Shown here in pieces: positions 44,844-53,534 of a DNA stretch of 64,000 nucleotides. The stretch's first letter is position 1. Each line of letters begins with the position of its first letter. The DNA is from Hyphomicrobium sp. LHD-15 (GTDB lineage: Bacteria > Pseudomonadota > Alphaproteobacteria > Rhizobiales > Hyphomicrobiaceae): positions 62,001 to 126,000 of the forward strand of contig NZ_JAVIFT010000008.1 of the NCBI RefSeq assembly GCF_031157355.1, given 5' to 3'. Both the position numbers and the translations under genes were made by a program. The notes below the pieces were generated by a model. That model was not told the origin of the DNA, made no database searches, and saw only the letters and a list, made by a program, of their open reading frames with translations.

Positions 44844-45293
44844 ATGAAGACGAAAAGCGCGGTGCTTTGCGCCGTAGTTGCACTTGCGGGCTGCGCTTCG
44901 TCCGGTCCCACAGGTCGCGAGCTGCTTACCGGTAGCATCAATCCTCAGGTTGCGAGGCTCGTCATCTACCGGACGAACGCAATGGGGCTTGCGGTTCAGC
45001 CCGACTACAACGTCGACAACAAAAAGGTCGGCGCAAGCACGCCGAATGGTTTCGTCGTTTGCGAGCTTCCTCCGGGTCCGCATCGGGTCTCGGTTGGAAA
45101 CTTCGCGCTCAACGTCAACTTGGGTGGCGGCACCGACTCGTGGGAGCTCGACCTCAAGCCCGGCACGACGACCTACATTCAGGCCGAACCGAAATTCGGG
45201 CTCACAATTGGCGTCATCACCCTCAATCAAGTGACCGAGGTGCAGGGCCGCAACGAGACTGCGGGGCTCCACAAGCTGGAAAGCAACTGCTGA
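44844..45293 (+). CDS. DUF2846-like lipoprotein
   Basis: 149 residues. Lipobox 'ALAGC' puts the lipidated Cys at about 17. The mature part has 'ARLVIYRTNAMGLAVQP', 'VCELPPGPHRVSVG' and 'GTTTYIQAEPKFGL', which fit the DUF2846 beta-domain lipoproteins (unknown function, often stress-linked). Its 3' end is followed by a terminator. It follows trpE at 230 bp and is probably separately transcribed. Confidence 0.7.
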   Translation: MKTKSAVLCAVVALAGCASSGPTGRELLTGSINPQVARLVIYRTNAMGLAVQPDYNVDNKKVGASTPNGFVVCELPPGPHRVSVGNFALNVNLGGGTDSWELDLKPGTTTYIQAEPKFGLTIGVITLNQVTEVQGRNETAGLHKLESNC

Positions 45294-45354
45294 GGCTAGC
45301 CCTCGTCCAACGGTGTATTTCTTGGAGCAAAGCGCGCCGCGCCTAGTTCGTTAG

Positions 45355-45381
45355 GAGGCCCGAGTGCGGGGCCTCGTTTTA
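45355..45381 (+). terminator. Terminator after the DUF2846-like gene
   Basis: GAGGCCC (45355-45361) pairs with GGGCCTC (45369-45375) over a seven-base loop, followed by GTTTTA. It sits 61 bp after the lipoprotein stop. Confidence 0.6.
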
Positions 45382-45428
45382 GAGCGGCGCGAGAGGAACA
45401 GAACGTCTCGGAGCACCGGCGTTCTTGT

Positions 45429-45893
45429 TCAGGGCAGTTCGAGGTTGCCTTTCTTTCTGCCGCCATAGAGCGTCGTCGTCAGCTCGTTCGTCTTGTACGT
45501 TCCGCCGCCTTTCGCGCCCTTATATTTTCCGGTGCCGCCCGTGTACTCGTACTTGTAGTCCTGGAGGTGAGATCCCTCCTCCCAGGTCAGAGATATCGTG
45601 TCTCCGGCTTTAAGATCGACGCTACAGGTTCCGGCGCCCTTCCAGCTTCCGTCAGGCATGTACTCATAGTTTCCCGCGCAGTCCTCGACATAGTTTTTTG
45701 CGTTGGAATCGTTGGGAATGACGACGCATCGGCCGGCGTATTCGGCCAGCTTGTGCCCTTTCTCAGGTTCCGTCTCGTTCCACTTGTCGTTCACGCAGGC
45801 CATCGTGGCCGCGACGTCAATCGTCTGTCCGGCATTTGCCATACCGTGGCCGAGAACGAGTAACGGCAGGGCAAAGATGATAGATTTGAACAT
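45429..45893 (-). CDS. Secreted protein with four cysteines
   Basis: 154 residues from ATG 45893. Signal peptide about 1-21 ('LPLLVLGHGMANAG'). Four cysteines occur early in the mature part and near 'AGTCSVD'. The C-terminal 'YEYTGGTGKYKGAKGGGTYK' resembles the tail of small beta-barrel secreted proteins of the DUF3224/dirigent-like type. An upstream extension to 45986 is Pro/Ser-rich and unlikely. GGAGGAAAG lies before the start. Convergent with the lipoprotein gene. Confidence 0.65.
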   Translation of the reverse strand: MFKSIIFALPLLVLGHGMANAGQTIDVAATMACVNDKWNETEPEKGHKLAEYAGRCVVIPNDSNAKNYVEDCAGNYEYMPDGSWKGAGTCSVDLKAGDTISLTWEEGSHLQDYKYEYTGGTGKYKGAKGGGTYKTNELTTTLYGGRKKGNLELP

Positions 45894-46095
45894 TGCTTTC
45901 CTCCTCGGTTTCGACTGTCCGCGAGCGTGGTGCAGCGATGCGGATGCTGGAGGGAGGTCGAACAAGGATTTCGGCGGTATGACCACCCACGGCGGAAACG
46001 TGACAGTTCGGGCCGGTCAATCGTAGTATGTTACGGTATGCGACTGCCCCGATGCCGGCGTGAAAGGCCCCGTTCCGGCTCGTTCGGAGTGATGC

Positions 46096-47964
46096 ATGAC
46101 GGACGCCGCACACAGTGATACCGGCGGGAGGCCGAACGAGTCCGACGAGACGTCCGTTCGCGCGCAACTCGACCGCATCCTCAACAGCGGACCGTTTCAC
46201 ACGTCGAAACGACGGCAGCGGTTTTTAGAATACCTCGTCAACGAAACGCTGGCGGGGCGCGGCGAGAAGCTCAAGGCCTATACCATCGCGTTGGAAGTCT
46301 TCGAACGCCCCGCATCGTTCGACCCGCTCGTTGACCCGATCGTGCGCATCGAGGCGGGGCGCCTGCGTGACAAGCTTCGCGAGTACTATGAGGTCGAGGG
46401 GCAGGACGATGCTGTTCGCGTCGAACTTCCGAAAGGCAGCTACGCGCCGAAAATCGAGTTCCGACAGGCAGCGAGCTCTGCGCCACAACCTGAGCAGGCG
46501 GTCCGGACCACTCCCGATCGACACGTGGAGTTTCTTCAGGCGCGAGCAACACCTGAGGATGAGCAGCAGGCCAAGGATATTTCCCGTTCTAAAACTGGCT
46601 GGATGTCGGCGGGAACGGCAACCGTTGCCGTACTGCTGATCGCTGCGGCAAGCTTTCTATGGATGAACGGCTCGTACTTCCGTCCGGCTCTTCCGGAAAA
46701 GCCATCGATTGCCGTACTTCCGTTTGAAAACATTGGGGACGATCCCGAGTGGGAGCGGTTTGCGGATGGCGTCACCGAGGACATCATCACAGATCTCTCG
46801 CGCTCCAAGGATCTCGTCGTCATCGCTCGAAATTCGACCGAGGTCTACAAGAACAAGCCGATCGATATCCGCCAGATCGGCCGCAACCTCGGTGTGAAAT
46901 ATGCGCTCGAGGGCAGTATCCAGTCGATGGGCGAAAGGATGCGGGTGACGGCACAGCTCATCGAAGCCGCCTCCGGTCGTCACGTCTGGTCCGAGCGTTA
47001 TGACCGGCCTGCCGATGACCTGTTCGAGGTCCAAAACGATGTTACGCAGCGGATCGTCGCCACGCTCGCCGGCTACGAAGGCGCCGTCGCGGAGGCCGAG
47101 CGAAGTCTGCTGAGGCGCAGGCCGCCCGCAAACCTGACCGCTTTCGACACGTACCTGCTCGCCATGGAGGCGAAACACAAGGTGACGAAGGAAGGGCTGA
47201 TCGAAGCGGAAGGCCTGTTTCACAAAGCGCTCAGGCTCGATCCGCAATTGGCACGCGCGTACGTCGGGCTAGCGACTGTCCAATTCTATTTGATTGATCT
47301 CGGTTTGGCGCCCTCTGTCGAGGAGGCGGTGTCAAAGATGAGGGATGCGGCCGATCACGCGGTCAAGCTCGATCCCCACGATGGCCTGACGCACCAGGTT
47401 CTTGGCATGGCCTACGGCTATCAAGGAAAGCCGGAGCAATCTCTCGCCGAGTTGAACAGGGCGGAAACGCTCGCGCCTTCCGATGCCGACCTGCTTCTAA
47501 GCATCGCCTGGTCTCTTCCGGCGTTTGGTGAATCGGCCCGCGCAGTCAGTTTGGCCGAACGGTCTCTTCGGCTGAATCCTCACTATCCCGACTGGTACAA
47601 TCAGGGGCTTAGTTTGGTGTTTTTCTTTGGGGGTCAGTACGACCGGTCCGTGAGGTACAGGCTGCTCGTGAAAGAGCCGCTGGCCCTCGACTACGCATTC
47701 CTGGCAATGGCCTACGCGTATATGGGTCGTGCTCCGGAAGCAGAAAAAGCCGCGGCCATCGTTGAAAGTCTCGATCGCACGTGGATCGCCGAGAAGTATC
47801 TCGGCGAGGCGGGCGGCTTCGCGGATAAGGAGGCTGACGTGTTTGTCAGCGGGGCGAGGAAGGCTGGGCTTCCGGATTGCGTGCCTTCCGACAAGCTGAA
47901 GGACTTACCCAATCTCATTCGCGTCAAGTCTTGCGACCAGAAACGTGCTGGGATGGCCGGATAG
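46096..47964 (+). CDS. TPR-containing membrane protein with FlgO/TolB-like domain
   Basis: 622 residues. The N-terminal 115 ('RQRFLEYLVNETLAGRGEKL', 'DPIVRIEAGRLRDKLREYY', 'LPKGSYAP') are a module found at the start of many adenylate cyclase-like TPR regulators. A transmembrane helix (about 172-190) is followed by 'PSIAVLPFENIGDDPEWERF', an FlgO/TolB-like beta-alpha domain, and then tetratricopeptide repeats (about 365-560). No guanylate/adenylate cyclase domain is present, so it is probably a signalling or scaffold protein. Partner unknown. Confidence 0.75.
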   Translation: MTDAAHSDTGGRPNESDETSVRAQLDRILNSGPFHTSKRRQRFLEYLVNETLAGRGEKLKAYTIALEVFERPASFDPLVDPIVRIEAGRLRDKLREYYEVEGQDDAVRVELPKGSYAPKIEFRQAASSAPQPEQAVRTTPDRHVEFLQARATPEDEQQAKDISRSKTGWMSAGTATVAVLLIAAASFLWMNGSYFRPALPEKPSIAVLPFENIGDDPEWERFADGVTEDIITDLSRSKDLVVIARNSTEVYKNKPIDIRQIGRNLGVKYALEGSIQSMGERMRVTAQLIEAASGRHVWSERYDRPADDLFEVQNDVTQRIVATLAGYEGAVAEAERSLLRRRPPANLTAFDTYLLAMEAKHKVTKEGLIEAEGLFHKALRLDPQLARAYVGLATVQFYLIDLGLAPSVEEAVSKMRDAADHAVKLDPHDGLTHQVLGMAYGYQGKPEQSLAELNRAETLAPSDADLLLSIAWSLPAFGESARAVSLAERSLRLNPHYPDWYNQGLSLVFFFGGQYDRSVRYRLLVKEPLALDYAFLAMAYAYMGRAPEAEKAAAIVESLDRTWIAEKYLGEAGGFADKEADVFVSGARKAGLPDCVPSDKLKDLPNLIRVKSCDQKRAGMAG

Positions 47965-48044
47965 CCGCGGCACGTCCGCTGCGGCGCGCCCAGCCGATCC
48001 GGCTCGATGGCTGTCGATGATCGTTGTTGAGCTTGGAGCCGCGC

Positions 48045-48833
48045 TTAGTGCGCGAGGAGCGGGAGCAGCGCCTTGGTGATGGACTGGTTGCCGGCGAGCA
48101 CGTTGCCGCTGTCGAGCGCCTTGTCGCCGCCGTTGACGTCGCTGACGAGACCGCCCGCTTCGCGGACCATCACGATGCCGGCTGCCAGATCCCATGCCTT
48201 CAAACCGCGCTCCCAGTAGCCGTCGTAACGGCCGGCCGCAACATACGCGAGGTCGAGGGCGGCCGAACCCGAACGGCGCAAGCCTGCGACTTCCGTCATC
48301 ACGGCCTTCATCTCGTCCATGAAACGCGGGTGTCCGGGGCGTCCTCGATGAGGAATACCGGTGACGACCACGGCGTCGGCCAGCGATTTGCGGGCGGCCA
48401 CGCGGAGACGGCGTCTATCGTTCAAGAAGGCGCCTTTGCCCTTCTCGGCGGTGAACAGCTCGTCGCTCGCCGGATTATAGATGACGCCCGCTACCAGCAC
48501 GCCCTCGCGCTCGAGGCCGATCGAGATCGCGAAATGGGGAATGCCGTGCAGGAAGTTGGTGGTGCCGTCGAGCGGATCGACGATCCAGCGATGGGTTTTG
48601 TCGTCGCCTTCGATCTCGCCGCGCTCTTCCATCAGGAAGCCGTAGCCGGGGCGCGCCTTCGAAAGCTCCTTGAAGATGATGTCCTCGGCCTTGTGGTCGG
48701 CGGCCGAGACGAAGTTGGCGGGGCCTTTGACGGAGACCTGCAGGTTCTCGACCTCGCCGAAATCGCGGGCGAGCGAACGGCCCGCCTTGCGCGCGGCGGC
48801 GACCATCACGTTCATCAGGGCTGAGGCTGGCAT
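48045..48833 (-). CDS. suhB: Inositol monophosphatase family protein (SuhB-like)
   Basis: 262 residues. Metal-binding motifs of the IMPase family: 'MEERGEIEG', 'IVDPLDGTTNFLHG', and 'WDLAAG' near residue 215. It is a Mg-dependent phosphatase for inositol phosphate; in bacteria SuhB also serves ribosome assembly and transcription antitermination. The SEL1 and thiE-like genes upstream on the same strand are a common rhizobial neighbourhood. Confidence 0.93.
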   Translation of the reverse strand: MPASALMNVMVAAARKAGRSLARDFGEVENLQVSVKGPANFVSAADHKAEDIIFKELSKARPGYGFLMEERGEIEGDDKTHRWIVDPLDGTTNFLHGIPHFAISIGLEREGVLVAGVIYNPASDELFTAEKGKGAFLNDRRRLRVAARKSLADAVVVTGIPHRGRPGHPRFMDEMKAVMTEVAGLRRSGSAALDLAYVAAGRYDGYWERGLKAWDLAAGIVMVREAGGLVSDVNGGDKALDSGNVLAGNQSITKALLPLLAH

Positions 48834-48971
48834 GATCGGCGCGATCCGAGGTGAGGGGCGGGTTTCTATCGGGGTTCGTTGGCGAGGCTCTGACGGGTTC
48901 GGGCCGGAACGTCAACCCTTTTCGCCGCCGATCGCAGCGAGGTGCTTAACGGAAAGCGGGCCAAGCCCCGA

Positions 48972-49967
48972 TCAGGGCATGATCTGCTTTCTTTCGCGCC
49001 ATTCGGTCGCGGAGGTCTCGGCTTTGGTGCGGTCAGCGTCGGGGAGGGCTGCGACGTAGAGATCGAACTTGTCGTCGACGATGCCGCCGGCCTTGGCAAT
49101 GTATCGCCATTTGGCGGCCTCGACGGGATCGGCGGCAACGCCCGCGCCTTCGGCATAGACATGCCCGAGCCGGTTCTGGGCGCCGGCGACGCCCTTCTCG
49201 GCTGCGGACGTGAGGTAGCTGATGGCCTTGCCCTCGTCGGCCTTGAGACCGCGCCCCTGCAGCAGCATGACGGCATAGTCGTACTCGGCGGCGGTCAGGC
49301 CTTGAGCCGCGGCCTTGGAACTCCAGCGGGCGGCTTCGAGAGCATCGTTGGTGACGCCTTTGCCTTCGAGGTAGAGGGCGGCCAGATCATATTGGGCGGC
49401 GGCGATGCCTTTCTGGGCCGCGTATTCGATGTGCTTTGCGGCGCGATAGAAATTCTCGGGCTTGCCGGTGCCGCGCAGGAACATCAAACCGAGATTGTAG
49501 TTGGCGAGCGCGTCGCCGGTGACCGCAGCCTTCTCGAACATCTCGGCGGCGAGGTTCATATCCTTGGCGACGCCGCGGCCTTCGGCGAGCATCGTCCCGA
49601 GCGCGCGCATGGCGGCGATGTCGCCCAGCTCGGCGCCGCGTGCGTACCAACGTGCTGCGGTGCCCTCGTCCTTCGGCACGCCGAGGCCTTCGGCGTAGAT
49701 GCGGGCAATCAAGGTGTGGGCCTGCGGATCGTCGCGGGTGGCCGCTTGCTCGGCAAGCTCGAGCGCGGTGAGGTAGCGGCCTTGATCGAAGGCGGCGTAG
49801 GCGGTGTCCTCGGCGGGAAGAGTTTTCGGCTCGCTTTGCAACGTGGGCGAGGCGGTGTTGAGCGCGCCGGGCAGATAAGGCGCGAGCGAGCCGGTGGCGA
49901 ATAGCGCGCCGAGAACGCCAACGACCAGGCCGAGAATGCCGAGGATGATGAAATGGCTCGTTTTCAC
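48972..49967 (-). CDS. SEL1-repeat membrane-anchored protein
   Basis: 331 residues. An N-terminal transmembrane helix (about 6-28, 'IILGILGLVVGVLGALFA') precedes at least six SEL1 repeats, each with 'A..xLG..xAEGxGV..D...A...Y..AAE.G'. SEL1 proteins are helical scaffolds. The start is GTG 49967, with GAGGAAG upstream; a frame to 50174 lies inside the thiE-like gene. The spacing to the thiE-like stop is 11 bp, so they are co-transcribed, and suhB follows at 138 bp. Confidence 0.82.
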   Translation of the reverse strand: MKTSHFIILGILGLVVGVLGALFATGSLAPYLPGALNTASPTLQSEPKTLPAEDTAYAAFDQGRYLTALELAEQAATRDDPQAHTLIARIYAEGLGVPKDEGTAARWYARGAELGDIAAMRALGTMLAEGRGVAKDMNLAAEMFEKAAVTGDALANYNLGLMFLRGTGKPENFYRAAKHIEYAAQKGIAAAQYDLAALYLEGKGVTNDALEAARWSSKAAAQGLTAAEYDYAVMLLQGRGLKADEGKAISYLTSAAEKGVAGAQNRLGHVYAEGAGVAADPVEAAKWRYIAKAGGIVDDKFDLYVAALPDADRTKAETSATEWRERKQIMP

Positions 49968-49978
49968 GGTCGTCTTCC

Positions 49979-50635
49979 TCAGGCGGCGTCGGCGGGCGCC
50001 CGCAGGGCAGCGCGCAGGTCCGCGGCCCAAGCCGGGATCGTCGTTGCGCCGGTGGCGTCGTCGGGCAGGCGCACGGCGATGAAATCGGCGCCGGCGCGGG
50101 CGAGCTGCGCGACGTCGTCGAGGCGGTTCGCTCCGAAGGCTACGACGGGCACCACGAAGATTTCCGCCCACCACGTGACGAGTTCGGCACGTTCCTCCGC
50201 TGTGTCGGTTTCAGCCTCGGCTGCTGGAGGCTCTCCGAATGCGACGTAGTCGGCACCTGCTTCGCCAAGGGCCATGGCGTCGTGGCGCGAGAAACCTGCG
50301 TCGGCGCCGACGATGGCCTCGGCTCCGAGCGTTTTGCGGGCGGCGACGTAGGCTTCGTCGATCTCGGGACGCCACGAGAGATGAACACCGTCGGCTCCGA
50401 TTGCGCGGGCGGTGACGGCGTCGTCGACGAGAAGGGCCGCAACTTTCTTCTGCTGAGCCAGCTCGACGAGCGGGCGGGCGGCGGCCTGATCGATCGTGGT
50501 GTCTTGCGGGGCGCCGAGCACGAGCGTCACTGCGCCTGTCGCGTCGAGTGCTTCGCCGATGCGGCGCAGCCATTCGGCGCCTTGCCGTATCTCCGCCAAC
50601 AGGCACAGGCCTGGTACTGCCGGTTTTTTCGTCAT
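49979..50635 (-). CDS. Thiamine phosphate synthase-like (TMP-TENI) protein, possibly non-catalytic
   Basis: 218 residues, TIM-barrel of the TMP-TENI family. 'DDAVTARAIGADGVHLSWRP' corresponds to the ThiE segment that normally reads HLGQxD; here Gln and Asp are gone. 'GADAGFSRHDAMALGEAGAD' and 'GADYVAFGEPP' match the later phosphate and thiazole segments only loosely, and the N-terminal QxRxK substrate motif is absent. So it resembles ThiE structurally but probably has another role. It is conserved in this SEL1/suhB/aldolase neighbourhood in other alphaproteobacteria, from memory. Confidence 0.75.
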   Translation of the reverse strand: MTKKPAVPGLCLLAEIRQGAEWLRRIGEALDATGAVTLVLGAPQDTTIDQAAARPLVELAQQKKVAALLVDDAVTARAIGADGVHLSWRPEIDEAYVAARKTLGAEAIVGADAGFSRHDAMALGEAGADYVAFGEPPAAEAETDTAEERAELVTWWAEIFVVPVVAFGANRLDDVAQLARAGADFIAVRLPDDATGATTIPAWAADLRAALRAPADAA

Positions 50636-51075
50636 GGGTCTCGGTGGTTGCTTTCGAGGGCGCGAGGGACGCGCGCGTCATCGGATTGGGCGGACTGTTA
50701 TCTGGGCGAGCGTATCTGGCTCAATTCCGGCGGAAAAGAGACCCGCCCAGTGGAGTGTGTGGGAACCTTGGATAGAATTCCCGTACGTTATATCCGCTAT
50801 ATCGTCATGCTGTCTTTCTCGGTATCGTCGAGCCTCGCGAATCTGGCGTTAAGCAAGGCGCTAGAGGGAGTTAGCCCGCAAGCCCAATCAGTTAGCGGTT
50901 TCGCAGCGACGGGTGAACGCAGGGTGGGGGATAAGCCGCCGTTAAGGTTGGCCGTGTCCCTGAGGGCGCAAGGGCATGAAATCGCCATGCTGTGTCCGCA
51001 CTCCTCGCGGATTGGTGCTGAGGGTTTGCCGAAGATTTACGGGGTGCCGCGTCTCACTTTGACGGAGCTGATTTG
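50636..51075. other. Intergenic region before the L,D-transpeptidase gene
   Basis: 440 bp without a supported gene. It divides divergent thiE-like and ycbB-type genes. A plus-strand frame runs through it from inside the thiE-like gene but is a shadow. No terminator or inverted repeat stands out. Confidence 0.45.
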
Positions 51076-53277
51076 ATGCTCACGATCGTTTTCCCGCGCT
51101 CATCTTTCCTGGGTTTGGCCGCCGGGCTCGCTGCGACGACAGTTATCGCTTCCGGCGCCGGTGCGCAGACAACGGCAGCGGAAACGCCACCGGCGGCGCA
51201 GGCGGTTCCCGCTGCTTCTTCCTCGGCCACCTCGTCTCCATCTGCTACGCCGGCCGAAACGTCGGCTTTGCCCAATTCGGGCAGTTCGGCTGAGGCTCCA
51301 AAGAATTCCGAAGCCGGTGCCGTGGCCAACGCCGTGGCACCTTCGGCTCCTGCGGCGGCGCCTTCCTCTCCTAGCGCTGCGCCTACTACGCCAGCCGCAA
51401 CGCCGGCTCCCGCTGCCGCAAGCGAAGCGCCAGCCAGTGCGCCGGCAGCGCCCGCTGCTGCCGCGCCATCCTCCACAACTCCGGCTGCCGCAACGGCTGC
51501 TCCTGCGGCGCCCGCGCCTGCAACCCAGGCTGCAACGCCACCACCAGCTCCGCCCGCCGTCGATCCGATCACTCTTGCCACGCGCACGTGGCTCGGCACA
51601 TCCGCCAACACCGGCAAGGTCGCCAAGGATGACGTAGCCGCTGCGGTCGCGTTCTATGAGGCACGCACCGAGGGGCCGCTGTGGATCGAAGGCAGCGGCT
51701 TCAATGCCAAGGCCAAGAGCGCAATCGCTGAAGTGAAGAAGGCCGAGGATTGGGGACTTTCCGCATCGGCGTTCGATTTGCCCTCTCTTGCCGAATCCTC
51801 CCCTTCGACCGACGCGCTTGCAGCGGCCGAAGGCAAGCTGACGCTCGAGCTTCTCAAGTATGCGCGGTTTGCGAAGGGCGGGCGGATCAATCCGCAGTCG
51901 ATCAGCCGCATCAACGACGTGACGCCTCCAATCAAAGATCCCAAGGTCGTGCTCACGGATTTGGCTGGGACGGCTTCTCCGGATGCTTATCTACGTGGGC
52001 TTCAGCCGACGCATCCGCAGTTCCTGCAGCTGCAGAAGGCCTTGCTCAAGGCGCGCGGCCCGGCCGAGCCCGAAGTCGAAATCGATCCGGCGCTGAAGGT
52101 GCTGGTGCCCTCTACGAAGGCAACGCTGAAGAAAGGCGCGGATGCGCCTGAGGTCGCGCTGCTCCGCCAGCGTCTCAAGGTTCCGGCTGAGGCCGGCGCC
52201 AAGGAGACGCTGTTCGACGACAAGCTCGAGCTGGCGCTCAAGGCCTATCAGGTCGAGCGTGGGCTCACGGCCAATGGCCAGCTTTCGAAGGCCACGCGCA
52301 CGGCGCTCAACAAGGAGGTCGATGCGCACCGCAAGCCCGATCCCGAGCGCGGCACGCAGCTCATCGTGATCAACATGGAGCGCTGGCGGTGGATGCCGGA
52401 TAGCCTCGGCAGCACCTACGTGTGGAACAACATTCCCGAATATACGACGCGCACCATCAAGAACGGCGAGGTGATCTTCAAGGAGCGGATCATCGTCGGT
52501 CTGCCGCAGTGGGCGACGCCGGTGTTCTCCGAGACCATGAAGACGGTCGTGTTCAATCCGTCGTGGGGCATGCCGGACGGCATCAAGACCCGCGAGCTGG
52601 CGCCGCGGCTGCGCTCGGCCGGCGGCGGCTTCCTGTTCTTCGGCGGCGGCGGCGGCGGAAACATCATTCGTGCCTACGGGCTCGACGTCTATCGCGGGGG
52701 TCGGAAGATCGATCCCGACAGCGTCGACTGGACCACGGCAGATGTTCGCAACTACAGCTTCATACAGCCATCGGGCGGCAAGAACCCGCTCGGAACCGTG
52801 AAGTTCCTGTTCCCGAACAAGCACGACGTCTACATGCACGACACCATCGAGCGCTCTCTGTTCGAGCAGCCGAACCGGGCGCTGTCGCATGGGTGCATCC
52901 GCGTGCGCAATCCGAGGCAGTTCGCGGAGATCATGATCGCGGAAGGCAACGGTCTCAGCGCCGATCAGGCTTCCGCCATCGCGTCCGGCGGCGGCGACGT
53001 GAAGCTCAAGAATCCGATCCCCGTCCACATGACCTACTTCACCGCGGTGGCGGACGAGAACGGACACGTTTCCACGTTCGGCGATCTTTACGGATACGAT
53101 GGCCGGTTGTCGGCAGCGCTTACCGGCAAGACGCTGCGCCTCGAGCCTGCGGTCGAGATGTCGTCTTCCGATCAGGGGACGGCGCCAGCGAGCAATGCGC
53201 AGGCGGCGAAAAAGAAGAAGTACAAGGCTGGTCCCGACAACCTGGCGGATGCCATTGCCGGCTTCTGGATGAACTGA
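51076..53277 (+). CDS. L,D-transpeptidase, YcbB/LdtD type
   Basis: 733 residues. Signal peptide about 1-29, then an Ala/Pro-rich linker of about 130 residues, a helical/scaffold region, a peptidoglycan-binding repeat (about 350-410, 'ALKAYQVERGLTANGQLSKA') and the YkuD catalytic domain (about 430-610). The active-site signature 'LSHGCIRVRNPRQFAE' holds His and Cys. It makes 3-3 crosslinks in peptidoglycan from the periplasm. The start is ATG 51076 (TTG 51073 is also in frame); GGAG lies upstream. The C-terminal basic tail includes a 'KKKKYK' stretch. Confidence 0.9.
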   Translation: MLTIVFPRSSFLGLAAGLAATTVIASGAGAQTTAAETPPAAQAVPAASSSATSSPSATPAETSALPNSGSSAEAPKNSEAGAVANAVAPSAPAAAPSSPSAAPTTPAATPAPAAASEAPASAPAAPAAAAPSSTTPAAATAAPAAPAPATQAATPPPAPPAVDPITLATRTWLGTSANTGKVAKDDVAAAVAFYEARTEGPLWIEGSGFNAKAKSAIAEVKKAEDWGLSASAFDLPSLAESSPSTDALAAAEGKLTLELLKYARFAKGGRINPQSISRINDVTPPIKDPKVVLTDLAGTASPDAYLRGLQPTHPQFLQLQKALLKARGPAEPEVEIDPALKVLVPSTKATLKKGADAPEVALLRQRLKVPAEAGAKETLFDDKLELALKAYQVERGLTANGQLSKATRTALNKEVDAHRKPDPERGTQLIVINMERWRWMPDSLGSTYVWNNIPEYTTRTIKNGEVIFKERIIVGLPQWATPVFSETMKTVVFNPSWGMPDGIKTRELAPRLRSAGGGFLFFGGGGGGNIIRAYGLDVYRGGRKIDPDSVDWTTADVRNYSFIQPSGGKNPLGTVKFLFPNKHDVYMHDTIERSLFEQPNRALSHGCIRVRNPRQFAEIMIAEGNGLSADQASAIASGGGDVKLKNPIPVHMTYFTAVADENGHVSTFGDLYGYDGRLSAALTGKTLRLEPAVEMSSSDQGTAPASNAQAAKKKKYKAGPDNLADAIAGFWMN

Positions 53278-53306
53278 GCCTTTCGGTTCGAAGCTATTCA
53301 ATCTTG

Positions 53307-53341
53307 CGCGCCGGATCGAAAGGTCCGGCGCGTTTCGTTTT
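53307..53341 (+). terminator. Terminator after the L,D-transpeptidase gene
   Basis: CGCGCCGGA (53307-53315) pairs with TCCGGCGCG (53324-53332) around an eight-base loop containing GAAA, followed by TTTCGTTTT. It lies 30 bp after the stop. Confidence 0.7.
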
Positions 53342-53414
53342 GAGTGGCGCATTGGCGAATGAAAAGGCGTGCGCGAGCATAAGCGTCCCACACGCAATCA
53401 GGCCGTCGAATGCA

Positions 53415-53451
53415 ATCAAGGCGCAACGAGGGGGGCTCGTCGCGCCTTGAT
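53415..53451. repeat. Long hairpin between convergent genes
   Basis: ATCAAGGCGC (53415-53424) pairs with GCGCCTTGAT (53442-53451), and inside it ACGAG pairs with CTCGT. There is no T run on either side, so it is not a standard intrinsic terminator; it lies between the convergent L,D-transpeptidase and aldolase genes. Confidence 0.5.
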
Positions 53452-53534
53452 ATTTGGCCTTCGTTCCATTGGCCCGAAGGTAAGGGAACAACGGGCGGGG
53501 ACCGGTTTGGTTCCCTCGCTCCGAAATTTTTCGC

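Noticed and set aside
53415-53451. Second terminator after the L,D-transpeptidase gene
   Set aside because: The stem is strong but there is no T run on either strand; listed as a hairpin only.
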